Positions 45,341-57,110 of a stretch of 64,000 nt of DNA are shown one piece after another. The notes beneath the pieces were generated by a model that had not been told where the DNA came from, ran no database searches, and saw nothing but the letters and a program-made list of their open reading frames with translations. The position numbers were made by a program, and so were the translations under genes. Every line of letters begins with the position of its first letter. Position 1 is the first letter of the stretch. The DNA comes from Albugo candida (lineage: Eukaryota > Oomycota > Peronosporomycetes > Albuginales > Albuginaceae). Where the stretch lies: assembly GCA_905220665.1 (NCBI GenBank), contig CAJNAR010000151.1, forward strand, positions 248,001 through 312,000, read 5' to 3'.

Positions 45341-46258
45341 TTGCTGAGTCGACTTTACAATGAAGTCACTCAGATTCTCCAGCGTATTCACTCGACGATT
45401 GGTCTCATCACTTGGATTATACCAACCACAAGTGACAGATCATTTTATGTGGGAGTAAAAAGCACGGAAAGGAAACATTATTTTCCATCAATTTCACGCT
45501 CACAACTCTCACAAATCGTCTGGAAACCTCCCGAACCAACCAAGAGTCATCCGATGTCGACACATTGGTCATCATGGGGGAGATCGGACGCACTGGATTC
45601 AGAACGAGTTTGAACTTTTATGGCTACATCACGGCATCTTCGAAAACGTGTATTACCAATTTTTGAAAATTTACAGTTTCGTCTAGCCTTTCGGATGTTG
45701 CCAGTTCGATCTCGTTTCTGGTTCTTAAAGGATATTCAGCCCGACATTATATTGTGCACGCAGCCTTCGTGTGGCGAAGTGGAATCCGATCAACATCTCT
45801 TTTTAGGTTGCGATCACACGGCACAATTATGGAGGGAGTTGTTCCCTAGTTGGGATCAGTTTTTCTCCTCTCGACCACGTTGGACGCATATTGCATGTGC
45901 AATCGTACCAACACTACGGTCGGATTGGAAAGACTATTTCGACATTATCTCAGATTTATGGCTTGCATTGCAAGCGGTGACACTGCACTTCATATGAACA
46001 GATCGGAATCGTCGTTTGTTCACTCAGCGATCACCAACTCCGACAGTTCCAGCACTTTCCGTCATTTACACCACATTTAGTGCGCACGTTCGGTACGTTC
46101 GTAGGCAGTGTTACGACCAAGACGAACGCATTCGGCTTGCAAAGGTGCTGGATCAACTCGCAACGCAAGGATCATTTGGTGGATTTTTCAGAAGCCGAAG
46201 ATCATTACTGCGGGTACGGCACAGACAAGTCAAAATGCAAGTGCAACTCAGATCCTAG
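45341..46258 (+). pseudogene. LINE ORF2 C-terminal zinc-finger part
   Basis: One frame, interrupted by stops near 45613 and 45997, reads FRLAFRMLPVRSRFWFL. It then gives a zf-RVT type motif, with Cys pairs in ILCTQPSCGEVE and HLFLGCDHTAQLW. This domain is normal at the end of LINE ORF2. The sequence after 45997 still looks coding (RYVRRQCYDQDERIRLAKVL). Confidence 0.75.
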
Positions 46259-46619
46259 TCCTAGTTGGATGGCATTGTTCAGCCTAGTGTGGCGCACACC
46301 ACTTTGCAAACCACGGTTCTTTTGGACCATTTTACAGCACACGGTAGTTTTGGACCATTTTTACACAACTTTTTACAACTTTCAACATTTATCCGTTACA
46401 CGATGGATACACTCTCGTACTGTAGTGGTTAACGCTACCGCACTGCAGGACTAGCAACGAGGGACATATTATTATCTCCCACAGGTATTTCACGAAACGT
46501 TTTTTATATGTATATATGTTATTTAAGATAGCCTTGGCAACTAGAGAAGTCAGTTAGTCTAATTCTAGTAATATAGACACCTTCAACTGGAGCTCTTTGG
46601 TCGTTCATTCATTGAGCTT

Positions 46620-47529
46620 CCCCCCCCCCTTATCCATGACAGGCACTCCCTCTTGATATCAAGGTCTGCCAGGATCTCTCTCCTTTTTGAATGTCGGCAT
46701 TGCTGATGTGTTGGAAGGGCTTTACTGACCAATTACCGATCTACCCAAAGACCAACAATCCTGCAGGCCCAGTCTGACGTCTTGTGCAGTTTGTCGTTGG
46801 CTGCAGTAGCTGACGCTTCCTTCTTCTAATGCCCTGGTAAAGCCGTCCTCCAGATACTGGAGGATGGCCATAAGTCTTAAAACAAGATAAAGTGGGAATT
46901 TCCCCCAGCTGCTTTTCTGGCTCTGTATGCCTTTCAGCCCTTCCTTTAAACCGTTAATGGCCTCTTCCATCCTGTCTTCTACTTCTCCCTGCTGCTCACT
47001 ACTCTCATCTTCTGATGCAATGAACAGCTCCTTTCTTTTAGTTGCTGATGGCTGCTGACCTGCTGGTTTGAAGTAGATTGGCAGCCTCTGCAGGTTATTC
47101 TCCTTGATATACTTGTCCGTAATCCACTTGGTACTTCTTGAGTTCTCTGCCAAGGTATGTAAAGAGCTAGAGGGTAAAGAACGCCTTTAGCAAAAGATGC
47201 TGGCTCACTTTTATACGTAATAGATCTCTTCTTCTTCCCTTTCTTTTCCTTCTTCAGCTGAGCCTGGACATCAGCAAATCTCTTTTGTAGCTGAGCTGTG
47301 TCTGTTTCCAGCCAGTCTTCTTCCTATTCACCTTCACCTTCACCTTCACCTTCACCTTCCTCTTCCTCCTCTCCACTCCACTCCAATCTGACATGAGGCT
47401 CTGACAGTCGAGATCCTCTGCTGACTCACTCTCTTCCTGCTGTTGTTTCTGTGCCTGAATCTGCCTCTTCTTGTTGTTGGCTTGGTGCAAGTTGGCTAAT
47501 AGGGCCAGCCTTCTTTTTGGGAGGAGCCA
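46620..47529 (-). pseudogene. 5' fragment of a transposase-like gene, unknown family
   Basis: A minus-strand reading starts MAPPKKKAGPISQLAPSQQ at 47529. It passes through an acidic low-complexity stretch and continues after frame breaks as MAENSRSTKWITDKYIKENN (47153) to KTSDWACRIVGLWVDR (about 46760). It is cut at a C-run near 46620. The opening resembles the MAPPTKRS start of the DDE transposase at 59821, so it may be the N-terminal part of a related element. I cannot prove this without the catalytic half, which is absent. Confidence 0.4.
47327..47358 (-). repeat. Hexamer tandem repeat in coding relic
   Basis: About five copies of CACCTT (plus strand) lie here. In the minus-strand relic they read as repeated Glu-Gly or Lys-Val depending on frame. 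Slippage here is a likely cause of the nearby frame break. Confidence 0.8.
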
Positions 47530-47690
47530 TTATGAAAAAATTTGAAAAATTATTTTGAAATTTCTTTTTCAATGGTTTAATTCGATAGTACGCGCAGAAC
47601 CTTACCAAATTCACTGAAACCTACATTCTTATTTTAAAAAATCAGCTTCAAATAGTAATTGAAATAATTTAAATTTCAAAAAATTTAGAT

Positions 47691-48056
47691 TTAAATGAAC
47701 AGATTCGAAAAATAGCTTTGGTGATTCACAGAACTCCTCGGATTTGTTAGAAAAAAACTTGCCCGAAATTGAAACCAAAAAAAAATGCTGGTTTTAGGGG
47801 AGTCGCACCATACCTTATGTAAAAAAGAGCTAGGAGATGTATGGTCGGTAGAGCCCGTGCATATGAGACTATGATACAAGTTCAAACGCAAGAAACCAAG
47901 TCCAGGATATGTATAGAGCATTAATATTCTCCTAAGAGCGAAGCATCCGCTTGTAATGTAGTCTTCATCCGAATCGAGCGCGTCGTACTTCAATTCAATC
48001 TCTACGTGGTCCGCTTGAGCATCATTCTCCCTTGAGCTGCTCACACTTGCTGCCAT
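47691..48056 (-). CDS. Hypothetical frame or first exon, 121 codons
   Basis: The start MAASVSSSRENDAQADHVEI is protein-like for about 37 residues (to DSDEDYITSG). The rest looks like non-coding sequence read in frame. This may be the first exon of a lost gene or transposon. No family recognised. Confidence 0.25.
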   Translation of the reverse strand: MAASVSSSRENDAQADHVEIELKYDALDSDEDYITSGCFALRRILMLYTYPGLGFLRLNLYHSLICTGSTDHTSPSSFLHKVWCDSPKTSIFFWFQFRASFFLTNPRSSVNHQSYFSNLFI

Positions 48057-48377
48057 CGTGTGCTTGATACTCCTTGCCTTTTTCGCTTGGCATTTATGCT
48101 CGCCTTTTACGCTCGCCTCTGCTCAACTAACCTCATTCAAGGGTTTGCTCAACTCATTTCTTCTCTCTATTCTTTTCAGAAGTTCCTCCTTTTCCCGCCA
48201 AAAAAATTGTACTATATTGATGCACCCCTTGTAGCGATTCCGATTTTGCTCTTGTATAAAAATCTAATTCCCACAACCCAAGCGTCACTTTCGCTTCGAA
48301 AAACACGCGATGGTCTACCGTCCATCGCTACATCGAGAATCGGAGGTGAATCAAGGCAAATTCCTGGTATGCTGACG

Positions 48378-48919
48378 AGTTTATACGTTGGGTGTTAAAG
48401 GAGTCTATATCATTGACCCGAAAGTGTGGCAGGGAAGGGACGGTATACTGTGTCTTTTAGTAAGCCTAATGCTGAAGACTCCAAATACATACCTGAGAGC
48501 GATCTTGTGTTTCTAAAGTTGAGTATGGTGGCAGCTGGTTTAAAAATAAGAATTGATCAAATTACCAGAAAGACCTTATACAGAGTTTTTGGATGAGCTG
48601 AAGTCTAACTAAAAAACTCTGTGCAACAATTATTTTCGCCCAGATCACTCATGTATATATAGTCTACAGAAATGCTGAAATCTTTAGACTTTAGGTTATC
48701 CAAAAACTCTGTATAAGGTTATTCTAGTAATTTGATCAATTCATCACCAAATCGGATTTCCACTTTCTGATTTAAACCAGCTGCCACCATATTCAAGTAT
48801 AGGAAACACAAGATCGCTCTCAGGTATGTATTTGGAGTCTTCAGCATTAGTCGTACTAAAAGACACAGCATACCGTCCCATTCCCTGGACTCCTCTAACA
48901 GCCCTACGTATAAATTCCT
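48378..48919. repeat. Large imperfect inverted repeat (about 225-bp arms, about 90-bp loop)
   Basis: The plus-strand sequence 48378-48600 recurs inverted at 48688-48919. Shared blocks include CTGAAGACTCCAAATACATA, CCTGAGAGCGATCTTGTGTT, TATGGTGGCAGCTGGTTTAA and ACCTTATACAGAGTTTTTGG. The left arm has an extra insertion of about 25 bp. Both arms derive from the same coding sequence (see 48744-49145). A transcript would fold into a long hairpin. Confidence 0.88.
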
Positions 48920-49145
48920 CAGCATCGAGGACCCAACTCCCCCCTATACATTCTTTAAGCTCCTTTTCGTTAAGAAATTGATCCAAGAGAACCGAAGATA
49001 TTTTTCAGCAACCTATACCACACTTCTGGATATCATTCAGGTAGGTTCGTCGGTCCCTGCGCTCTGGTTCATAGAGAAACGCAACAGAGATACAGCGATC
49101 AAGAGTCTTCTCGGCAGTATCCGAACCATCCATGAAAAATGCCAT
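48744..49145 (-). pseudogene. Unknown gene fragment, one nonsense codon
   Basis: From ATG 49145 the frame reads MAFFMDGSDTAEKTLDRCI to a stop at about 49005. It then continues in the same frame (LDQFLNEKELKECIGGSW ... RYAVSFSTTNAEDSKYIPES) to a stop at 48744. It is protein-like throughout. The C-terminal half is present a second time, inverted, in the left arm of the repeat at 48378-48600. Family not recognised. Confidence 0.4.
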
Positions 49146-49149
49146 TAAA

Positions 49150-52100
49150 TGATATCTATTTCATATTATTCTCTATGCTGTGTTGCAGTTGGTACAGGGC
49201 TCGTCGTTTTCCTGGTACTTACTTTTATAAAAGAAGCTGATATAACAAGGCAATCATATCGGGGTCGCTCTGATCCTGCAAAGACGGCTCAAATGCAGAG
49301 TGCGTACTCCGCTAAGCTCTCTTTTGCATATAACTACAAGCATGTACATTTAGGCTGGGAATTGTTGTGGATAAAACTAGAGATGGCAAGTGCTGGAACT
49401 ATTTCCTATTCTTTCATTATTATCGTCTAATTCGTCGACCTCTGCTTTGTGGTAACATCACATTTTTCTCCAATTCATTCCAGTATCCACAGCATCTATA
49501 GGGGAATACTTTCTCTCGATTAAAGCACTTTAGCGCACGCATAGTTTCACCGTGACGTGGAAAATTCGATGCATGGAAGCTACAAAACAAGGCTTATACT
49601 GGCGGTCTGATCAAGAGCTGAATACACAATTCAAACCACATCCTTGTTGAATAACTGGTATACTGTATCCGGGTCGAGTGCTGATGCATTGTGTCTGCAC
49701 ATGATCCATTCACTTCACTAGCGGAAAGTATGTTTTAGAACTCCCTTTTTTCTGCCCATAATGTTCCAGCGTCGGTGAATGTTATCAATCTTTCCATGCA
49801 ATTCGCCTCATGTGGAATCGATGGAGCTTTTCTAGTCTTCCCAGATGCACGCTGGGATCATTCTTTTGCGACAGCCATTGGCACTTTGGACAACATCTGC
49901 ACAGGCTTGTGATCTCTGCACACAAAAGCTTTCTTGAGGCATACGGTAAGGAATCCAAATGTCGTGCCATAGATGGATTGCCTTTTATGCAACAGTATCC
50001 GCACAAGTGTATGACGCAACAGCGTTGGAATATTCGAATGTTTCCAAGATCAAATTACATAGGTGATATTGATCTCAATATTATATTACTTGAAGTCAAG
50101 ATGCAGGATTCTGGAAGCAAAGTCATAAAGAAAAATACAATCTGATATCGTTGTAGCTGACACCATGCGTCTCTGAGAGATCGATTCCATTACAAATCAT
50201 TCGAGTCAAAAATTTCAGATGCATCTCTGCCCGCAACACATCATGAAAAACCTGCAGAAACATTCAAACTGCACGGGATGTTGCTCACCAACCAAAAGTT
50301 CAATATTTTAGCACAATAATGCTTAGTAAGTTTCGAGCTTTTCCTCATAGAGGTCCTGCAATGTCAAAGGAATTCGACTCCGACTAGTTCTTATCACTCA
50401 AATGGCTAATTAAAAATTATGCGTAGCGAAACACACTTTAGACCCTATCGATTAAATAGTACCCGAGCTTTGGACTTTCTGGTCATGATGGAGAATTCCG
50501 TTCTTCACGAAGGGATCTCGTGAGAGCACTAGATATATCAGGTTCAAGTGGAGTTTGCATTTACATGTCCATAAAAAACCTAAATTAGTGAGATGGTCAA
50601 GGCGCTTATATAGATGAGCTTGATTGCAAGATACTGCAGAATGGATTGATGATAAGCTGAGTACACTTGATCAGCGGAGACGTGATTAATTACTTTGGTG
50701 ATGCAGTAGTTCTAAAAACTGCGCGATGAATATCAAGTCACAGATGTGTCCAGCCTTCGGACAGATGGATCGTGAAAGGCAGAGGCTCTTCAAACTAAAT
50801 ACTATGATGTAAGGATACTCCGACTATTGTGATAGGAACATCAAAATAAATAAATGGAAACGGCTAGTGCACTTGATGTATAAAATGGCTCTTTCTGACA
50901 ACAAGCATGGTGAAACTACTGCATAAAGCAGCATCAAAGGTGTCATTCCAGCGACTCTGTAATGGATCTAGCTCAAGGGCGGGTGGTACTCGATTGTGAT
51001 GTCCGGAATAGTCAGAAGCTTTAGTCAACCATCGGTATGGTTGACTATGCAGCTCCGCTTCGAATAAAAAAAATATTCTTTCTTCTCTCGTTATCGACTC
51101 AAGAAACAATTTGGCAGCTATGTACTGCTCATGGTGCTATCAGCAAGTACACGCAAACGTTTGGTTATGTCTCGTGTCAAGTTTCAGTGTGCAGATTACT
51201 AAACGCATGAAATGACTATCAGTTTACAAGTACTCAATCAAGAGAGGCTCGCTCATGCTCTCTTTGATGCCCGTCTTATAGTGCTTCCACAAAAACTCCA
51301 GAATGTGGTATCAGTCAATCGGTTGCTGACTCACAGCTGAAGCTTGTTGCGCTCGTGATAGTGTCGTCTTTTGAACTCGAAATGTATCAATACTCAAGGC
51401 TTCGAACGAACATGAACATGGAAATGTTATCCGTATTTGCTAGACTGTATACGGGATAATGTATACGTCTAGATTATATTAAAATTCTATGCTTGGGGCG
51501 AGCTTTTCGATGTATTCAGAAAAGCGCGGAACGAATTTTGGATACGATGGATGATGCTGGATGCTATCGCCACATCGTGAATGGCAATCGCTAATTGCAT
51601 CAAAGTGGGTACGCACATCGTGATTTCCGCTGAAGAAAGGGTTTTGATCGACGATTATGGATGCAAATAAATGCGTTTCGGCCTGTCGTCGCCTGCTTAT
51701 ACAGCAGTCTTATAACCTGACAGGAAGGCTTTTTTTAAATATTAGGTATAAGAACAACACCGGTCCAATCAGCTCGAGCTTCAACTAGATGTATCGTTTT
51801 ATCGCGTCGCATGGCGTTCAAGATATCTGTCTGTTGATTCCAAGAGCGACTATTATTGAGAGGAGTTATACAGCGTCCATTTCGTCGATATGGTGAATGC
51901 CACTCCAAAAAGAACAATCTTTACACTGTTACGATGAGGTTTAGCCAAAACGATCATTTTTTGTTTCCATTATAGGGACACAAAATCATTCTGTTTGCGT
52001 GAATGAGTTCTTTGGACCCAACAAATCTACGGACCAACCGCATGCGTAGAAAGGCACTATGACACGACATATATTCCGCGCTACGGTATTTGTATCATTA

Positions 52101-52840
52101 TGGCCGCCTCCTTTCTTGGGGATCTATCAACATGCAGATAAAATGTCGTTTGATGATAGATGCTTAGCGAGACTGACTTGAATATTGTGCTCGTTCTCCA
52201 TTAGATTGTTCTTTTATTGAAGCTTCCGCCAAAATACAACTTTATTCCTCATCGACCTATTTCGCCAAAGTAACATTTTGAATTGATATTCAAACGTTTG
52301 GCAGCTCTTCGCATTACTGAATACATAATAAATTATATTTTCCGTATTATACCCTCCAAGTCTTGTTCGTTTTGTTCAGCAAAAGCGTTACACTCTGGTG
52401 TCAGTTGAAGAGTTTAAACCGCAAATATGCTTCATAAGCTTCCTATTGTATGATTTTTCCAAAATTCATTCCAAAATCTACATAAGCATAATCGAATGTA
52501 TGTAATTTAAGATCATGACCGCGCAACCTTCACAGTAGGCTGCAACTTCAAGTTAACAAAAATTCTATAGCTGCCTCTCTGACCTTCTGACTCGCTCTTG
52601 TTTCGTTTTATGCAAGTAATTGAGAAATTCCCCTTGAGCAGCTCATCATCCTCAGTATATCTCACTCAGATCTCCACTACATGTACAAAATCCCATTCCA
52701 TTTTTTTTTTTTTTTCTCTCTATGATTTATGTGGTTGACGTTGTATAATAACGCTCCAGTGCAGAGTCGTCTTTATTTTGGCTTCCTGCTAAGTATTTGA
52801 GAGTTCTTTTGATCTTTTCCTTCCACCAAACCACCTACAT
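49150..52840. other. Gene-poor spacer
   Basis: This 3.7-kb stretch holds only short unrelated frames (longest about 111 codons at 49810-50145, not convincing). There is an 18-base T run near 52700 and no repeat pair or RNA gene that I can support. Confidence 0.5.
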
Positions 52841-52977
52841 TGCTGGATATTCAACATAAAGGATGTGCAAATAAGATGCGGTAAAGGCTTAGATTAACTG
52901 TTAAGTGAACTAAGGACCTAATATACGTACTTCCGCATTTGAGCTCGCTAGGTGTCGTTGGTTACAGATCATCTACA
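52841..52977 (+). repeat. 5' LTR of copia D
   Basis: This 137-bp block from TGCTGGATATTC to CATCTACA matches 57070-57213. Confidence 0.9.
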
Positions 52978-52991
52978 GGTTATGAGCCCAA
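52978..52991 (+). promoter_or_regulatory. Primer-binding site of copia D, overlapping the gag start codon
   Basis: GGTTATGAGCCCAA is identical over 14 bases to the site of element B. ATG at 52982 starts Gag (MSPNAADSS). Confidence 0.78.
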
Positions 52992-53800
52992 ACGCAGCAG
53001 ATTCGAGCAATGACGTGCTCAGGGACGACAACTACTTCTACTGGGAGCTCAACGCGCGCATGAGACTGGTGAGGAAGGGGCTGCTGGACCATATCGACGG
53101 ACCTGTAAACGTCAAGAGCGAGGACGATACAGAGGTGGCAGCCTGGACAGTGAATGACTTGAAGTCTTTTACATCTTGTCGATGACGCTCAGCACTCAAT
53201 ACAAGTCGATGATCAGGAATACGACATCGACGAGGCAGCTTTGGGATACATCAAGGGATTTTTTTTGTTCGGGAAAGTTTACACAATCGAGTCCAAGTGC
53301 GACGTCAGCTGCACGACTTCAAGATGGAAAGAGGTAGAAGCTTGATGGGGCACATGATAATGTTCGATGAACTAGAGATGAGCATGTCGTCTATCGGAGA
53401 CGTGATGGATGAGCAGAAAATGCTCGTGGTGCCTTTGGGTAGTCTGTCTGAAGATTATATACACATCACACGAATCCTGGAAAAAATGCCTGGAATCGAC
53501 TTGATGATCGCGTGAATTTCTTCGCCGAGAGTGGGACAATATGCAGAAAAAAAGAATCAAAGAAGGTTGCACTGAAGGCAACAAAGGAAAAGTTTTCCAA
53601 TACAAGATCCAACAATGCTCGAATCAACAGGAACGCGTTTAATGGGAAATGTTTTAATTGTGGAAAGCGTGGGCACAGACAACCGGATGTGTTCGGATGT
53701 TTTCAACGAAGCAAAGAAAAAGGACGTACAAGCCGCAACGAAGCAAAGAAAAAGGACGTACAAGCCGGAACGATCATTCGTTTATGTCAATTACCGCTCA
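52982..53800 (+). pseudogene. Gag of copia D
   Basis: The frame opens MSPNAADSSNDVLRDDNYFY, a typical UBN2-like Gag start (YFYWELNARMRLV). It breaks near 53180, continues (LHDFKMERGRSLMGHMIMFD) and reaches the knuckle start CFNCGKRGH at about 53650. A 32-bp tandem duplication follows and destroys the frame. Confidence 0.8.
53704..53767 (+). repeat. 32-bp tandem duplication in copia D gag
   Basis: Two exact copies, 53704-53735 and 53736-53767, each begin CAACGAAGCAAAGAAAAAGG. The unit is not a multiple of three, so it shifts the frame just after the zinc knuckle. Confidence 0.92.
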
Positions 53801-54900
53801 AAAGAAGAATGACTGGCTTTTGGACAGCGGTGCGAGCAGTCATATGAGCTACGACAAGTCAGAATTCGTATCACTGATGGATCTGGAAAGTCCGATCAAA
53901 ACATCAATCGCAAATGGAACTACAGTCGAAGCTGTTAGCACTGGTTCAATATCGGTTAGTCTCAGCATTGTGAACATGTCACCATTCATGACTTGTTGTA
54001 CATTCCAAAATTGTACCGACGGCTACTATCAATCCCCGCATTAGTAACCCGTGGCCTTAATGTCTCTTTCGAGAACAACTCGTGCGAGATTAAGTCAAAG
54101 ACCGTGACGATTATACTTATAAAGCGGAGTGAGAAGATGTATAAAGTATATACACTCAAGACTGGGAAATATGGCATGCTCGTTTGGTTCATCTTCCATT
54201 GGCTCAACTTAAACAAACGCAAAAACGCTCCAACGGAGTTCAAGTGACAGAACGTTTGATTCACGATGCTGATGAAAAAGATGAGGTTTGCGCGGGTTTT
54301 GCAAAGGGAAGATCATCGGTGAAACCATTTCCCAAGGAAAAGAGCAATGAGGTGAAGACAAAGGAAATGTTATAAATAGTTCACAGTGATCTCATGAGGC
54401 CGATGAAAACGACATCAGCAGGTGGTTCTCGATATGCATTGACGTTTATCGACGATTACTCACGATTGGTCAAAGTTTGCTTTCTACGTACAAAATCGCA
54501 AATGTTCGATTATTTCATCAAATACAAAGCCATGATAAACGCCAAACCAACAACAGGTTCAAGTATACACGTACGGATTGCGGTACAGAGTTTGTGAACA
54601 GGCGGTTCATGGAAGTGTGTAGACGAAACGGGATAGTCCATCAGACGTTCTCACCGCAACAGAATGGTTTGGCGGAACGAATGAACCGCACACCCATGGA
54701 AAGAGTTCGTGCAATGCCGGAGCACAAGAATATGGCAAGGAGTGGTGGGCAGAAGCTGTCATTAGCACAGCATACATCACAAATCGCGTTCCAAACAGTC
54801 TTCGACCATATTCCACACCAATGGAACTTTGTTTTAAAGCAAAGCCAGATCTCAGTCATCTCGGCTTTGCAAATATCAACAAGTCGAAGGGATCTAAATT
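53800..54900 (+). pseudogene. Protease and integrase of copia D
   Basis: DWLLDSGASSHMSYDKSEF (about 53808) is an intact aspartic protease motif. The integrase core reads YALTFIDDYSRLVKVCFLR (first Asp), TDCGTEFVNRRF (second Asp) and SPQQNGLAERMNRT (Glu). All three catalytic residues are present but lie in different frames. Confidence 0.82.
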
Positions 54901-55499
54901 AGACGCGAAGGCCTACTCATGCATATTCCTGGAATATACCGACGACTCGAAAGCGTATCGGGTATTCAACATATCGAACAAGAGAGTGGAGATATCCCGA
55001 AGTATTCACTAACTGAAGTAAATCAGACTAAGTATGCTCAAGTCGTTATCCAAAACCCTGAAATGACTCCAAGACGGAACTCATTGTATGATGATCATCG
55101 TGCTCCATGTGTGCGCATCGAGTCTCAGGAACCTCAGTTTAAAAATGAATCAATTTATTAACCAAACCAAAATCACCAATTTACGGTACCTGTACAATCC
55201 GACACACCCTTAGATCCTTGGATCACGAAGCTGACGGCCCTTCCTCCATGAAGGTGGATGAAGATTATGGTCGAGAACTTATCCCAGTACCTCCCAGCCA
55301 AGTTCTACTCAGTGCCAGCGTCCAGAAACCAATATTGTGTCGAGGGGGAGAATCAAGATGGATGAGTATTCTCATAATCAAGTCACCTGTATCGTTCCCC
55401 GACGTCGCCACCGAGCACCAGCAGCAAGTGAGCTTAGCGATGCTATTATTCCATATGCAGATGAAAATTAGCTCGATCATGATGAAGTCAATCGAGATT

Positions 55500-57110
55500 C
55501 AAAGCGACTTCGGCTTATGTCTTGGCAAGAAAACGCAGCCATTGAAATCCCTACAACATATCAGGAAGATTTGCAAAGCGGTGAAGCTGTCCAGTGGAAA
55601 GATGCGATAGAATCAGAGTACAAGTCATTGGATGAAAAGAAGACATGGAAAATAGTAGATCGTCCAAACGATCAAAAGGTGATCGGGTATAAATGGGTGT
55701 TTGCAATCATGCGAGACGAACATGGTGCATTTCAGAGATATAAGGCACGATTGGTTGCGCAAGGGTTTCGACAAACAGCTGGAGGCGACTATAAGGAAAC
55801 ATATGTTTCAGTTGCAAGCACTGATTCGATCAGAGTATTCCTCAGTGTCTGTGTACAGCTTGGTTACGAGATTCACCAGTATGATTCGGATACAGCATTC
55901 CTTAATGGATATTTGGAAGAAGATGTGTACATGTGGCCACCACCAGGATTGAAAGTAAAGCCGGGTCAAGTGTGCAAACTGCAACGAAGTTTTTTATGGA
56001 TTGAAGCAAGCATCAGCAGTATGGTACAGGGCCATCTCTAAAGGCTTCAAGCAATGCACATCCAAATCATGTATTTTCATTCGCCTTGAACAAACAAATT
56101 TCGTGTATATCGCACTCTATGTGGATGAAAATGTTGATTTCAGCAAAATCAATTGATGCGATAGAAGGAATCAGCAAACTACTTGCCCAAATATTCACAA
56201 TGAAGAGATTGGGTGCGGCAAAGTACATTTTGGGTATGGAATTATCGTACGACAACAAAATGAAAGTGATGCACTTGTCACAGAAGGCTGATATAAAGCG
56301 GATGTTTGAGAAATGCGGCCAAGAAAAAGTCATCTCCTGTTTACAATTCAACTTGCACAAGTCAAAACCTGACACAAAATTTTAAATGAAGATCAACACC
56401 TGAACAACAGGCCATATCGTTCATTGATTGGATCCTTACTATATATCGCCAGACCCGACGTAGCATTTGCGGTATGTGAATTGAGTCAATTCTTGGAAAG
56501 GCCGTGTATGGCTCACTGTAATGTAGGGATTCGAGTCAGATACTTGAAGACAACTTCGGAACTTGGTTTGATATTTACCGGTGAAAATGGAGAACTGATG
56601 GCCATAGCCTACAGCGATTCAGATTGAGGATGCAGTCGCGATGATCGATGTTCAACATCAGGCATTATGGTCATGATAAATGGAACTCCAGTTGTATACA
56701 AATCCCGACTGCAAAAGAGCATTGCGCTTAGCTCAGCTAAAGCTGAATACATGGCAATGCCTGTGTGCGTGCAAGAAATTATATGGGTGAAGCAGCTATT
56801 GCGAGGAATGGAACAACAGTTCGACAGGCCTATCCAACTTTTTGTGGATAATCAGAGCGCAATCGCAAGGGCAACAAGCGATTTTTTTATCAGTCGAGCA
56901 AGACATACCGACATCAGGCATCATTTCATTCGCGAGCACATCAAATTCGGAATTATCCGATTGGACTACGTCCCAACGAAATTGCAACTAGCGACTTCTC
57001 AACAAAGTCAATATCGACAAAACACTTCGAACACCTCAAGTGGGATCCGTTTAAGTATGTTGAGGGGAGTGTTGGATATTCCACATAACGGATGTGCAGA
57101 TAAGATGCGG
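55500..57110 (+). pseudogene. Reverse transcriptase and RNase H of copia D
   Basis: RT blocks include VIGYKWVFAIMRDEHGAFQR (about 55680) and YKARLVAQGFRQ. YDSDTAFLNGYLEEDVYMW follows at about 55880. The active site reads LYVDEN (about 56120), so YVDD has become YVDE. RNase H is seen as SLLYIARPDVAFAV and SSAKAEYMAM. After these come LFVDNQSAIARA and RHTDIRHHFIREH, with several shifts. The gap of about 600 bp before 55500 is the pol linker. Confidence 0.85.

Larger units (their letters stand above)
39624..46470 (+). mobile_element. L1-like LINE (non-LTR retrotransposon), frameshifted
   Basis: A two-ORF non-LTR element lies on the plus strand: an ORF1 region (39624-42080), then an ORF2 with apurinic endonuclease, reverse transcriptase and a C-terminal CCHC-type zinc finger. 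There are no LTRs. The 5' end is probably a little upstream of 39624. The 3' end is unclear, between about 46260 and 46470, with no poly(A) tail or target duplication that I could find. At least five frame breaks make it inactive, although the RT frame of 640 codons is intact. Confidence 0.9.

Noticed and set aside
46406..46480. tRNA-like head (TACTGTAGTGGTTAACGC) after the LINE, possible second SINE or tRNA gene
   Set aside because: A box A-like sequence is present, but no box B and no acceptor stem or target duplication can be found.
46520..46618. LTR-like stretch (TGTTATTTAAGATAGCC ... CATTGAGCTT)
   Set aside because: It looks like the end of a copia LTR, but there is no partner copy in the window and no primer site or TSD, so it cannot be supported.
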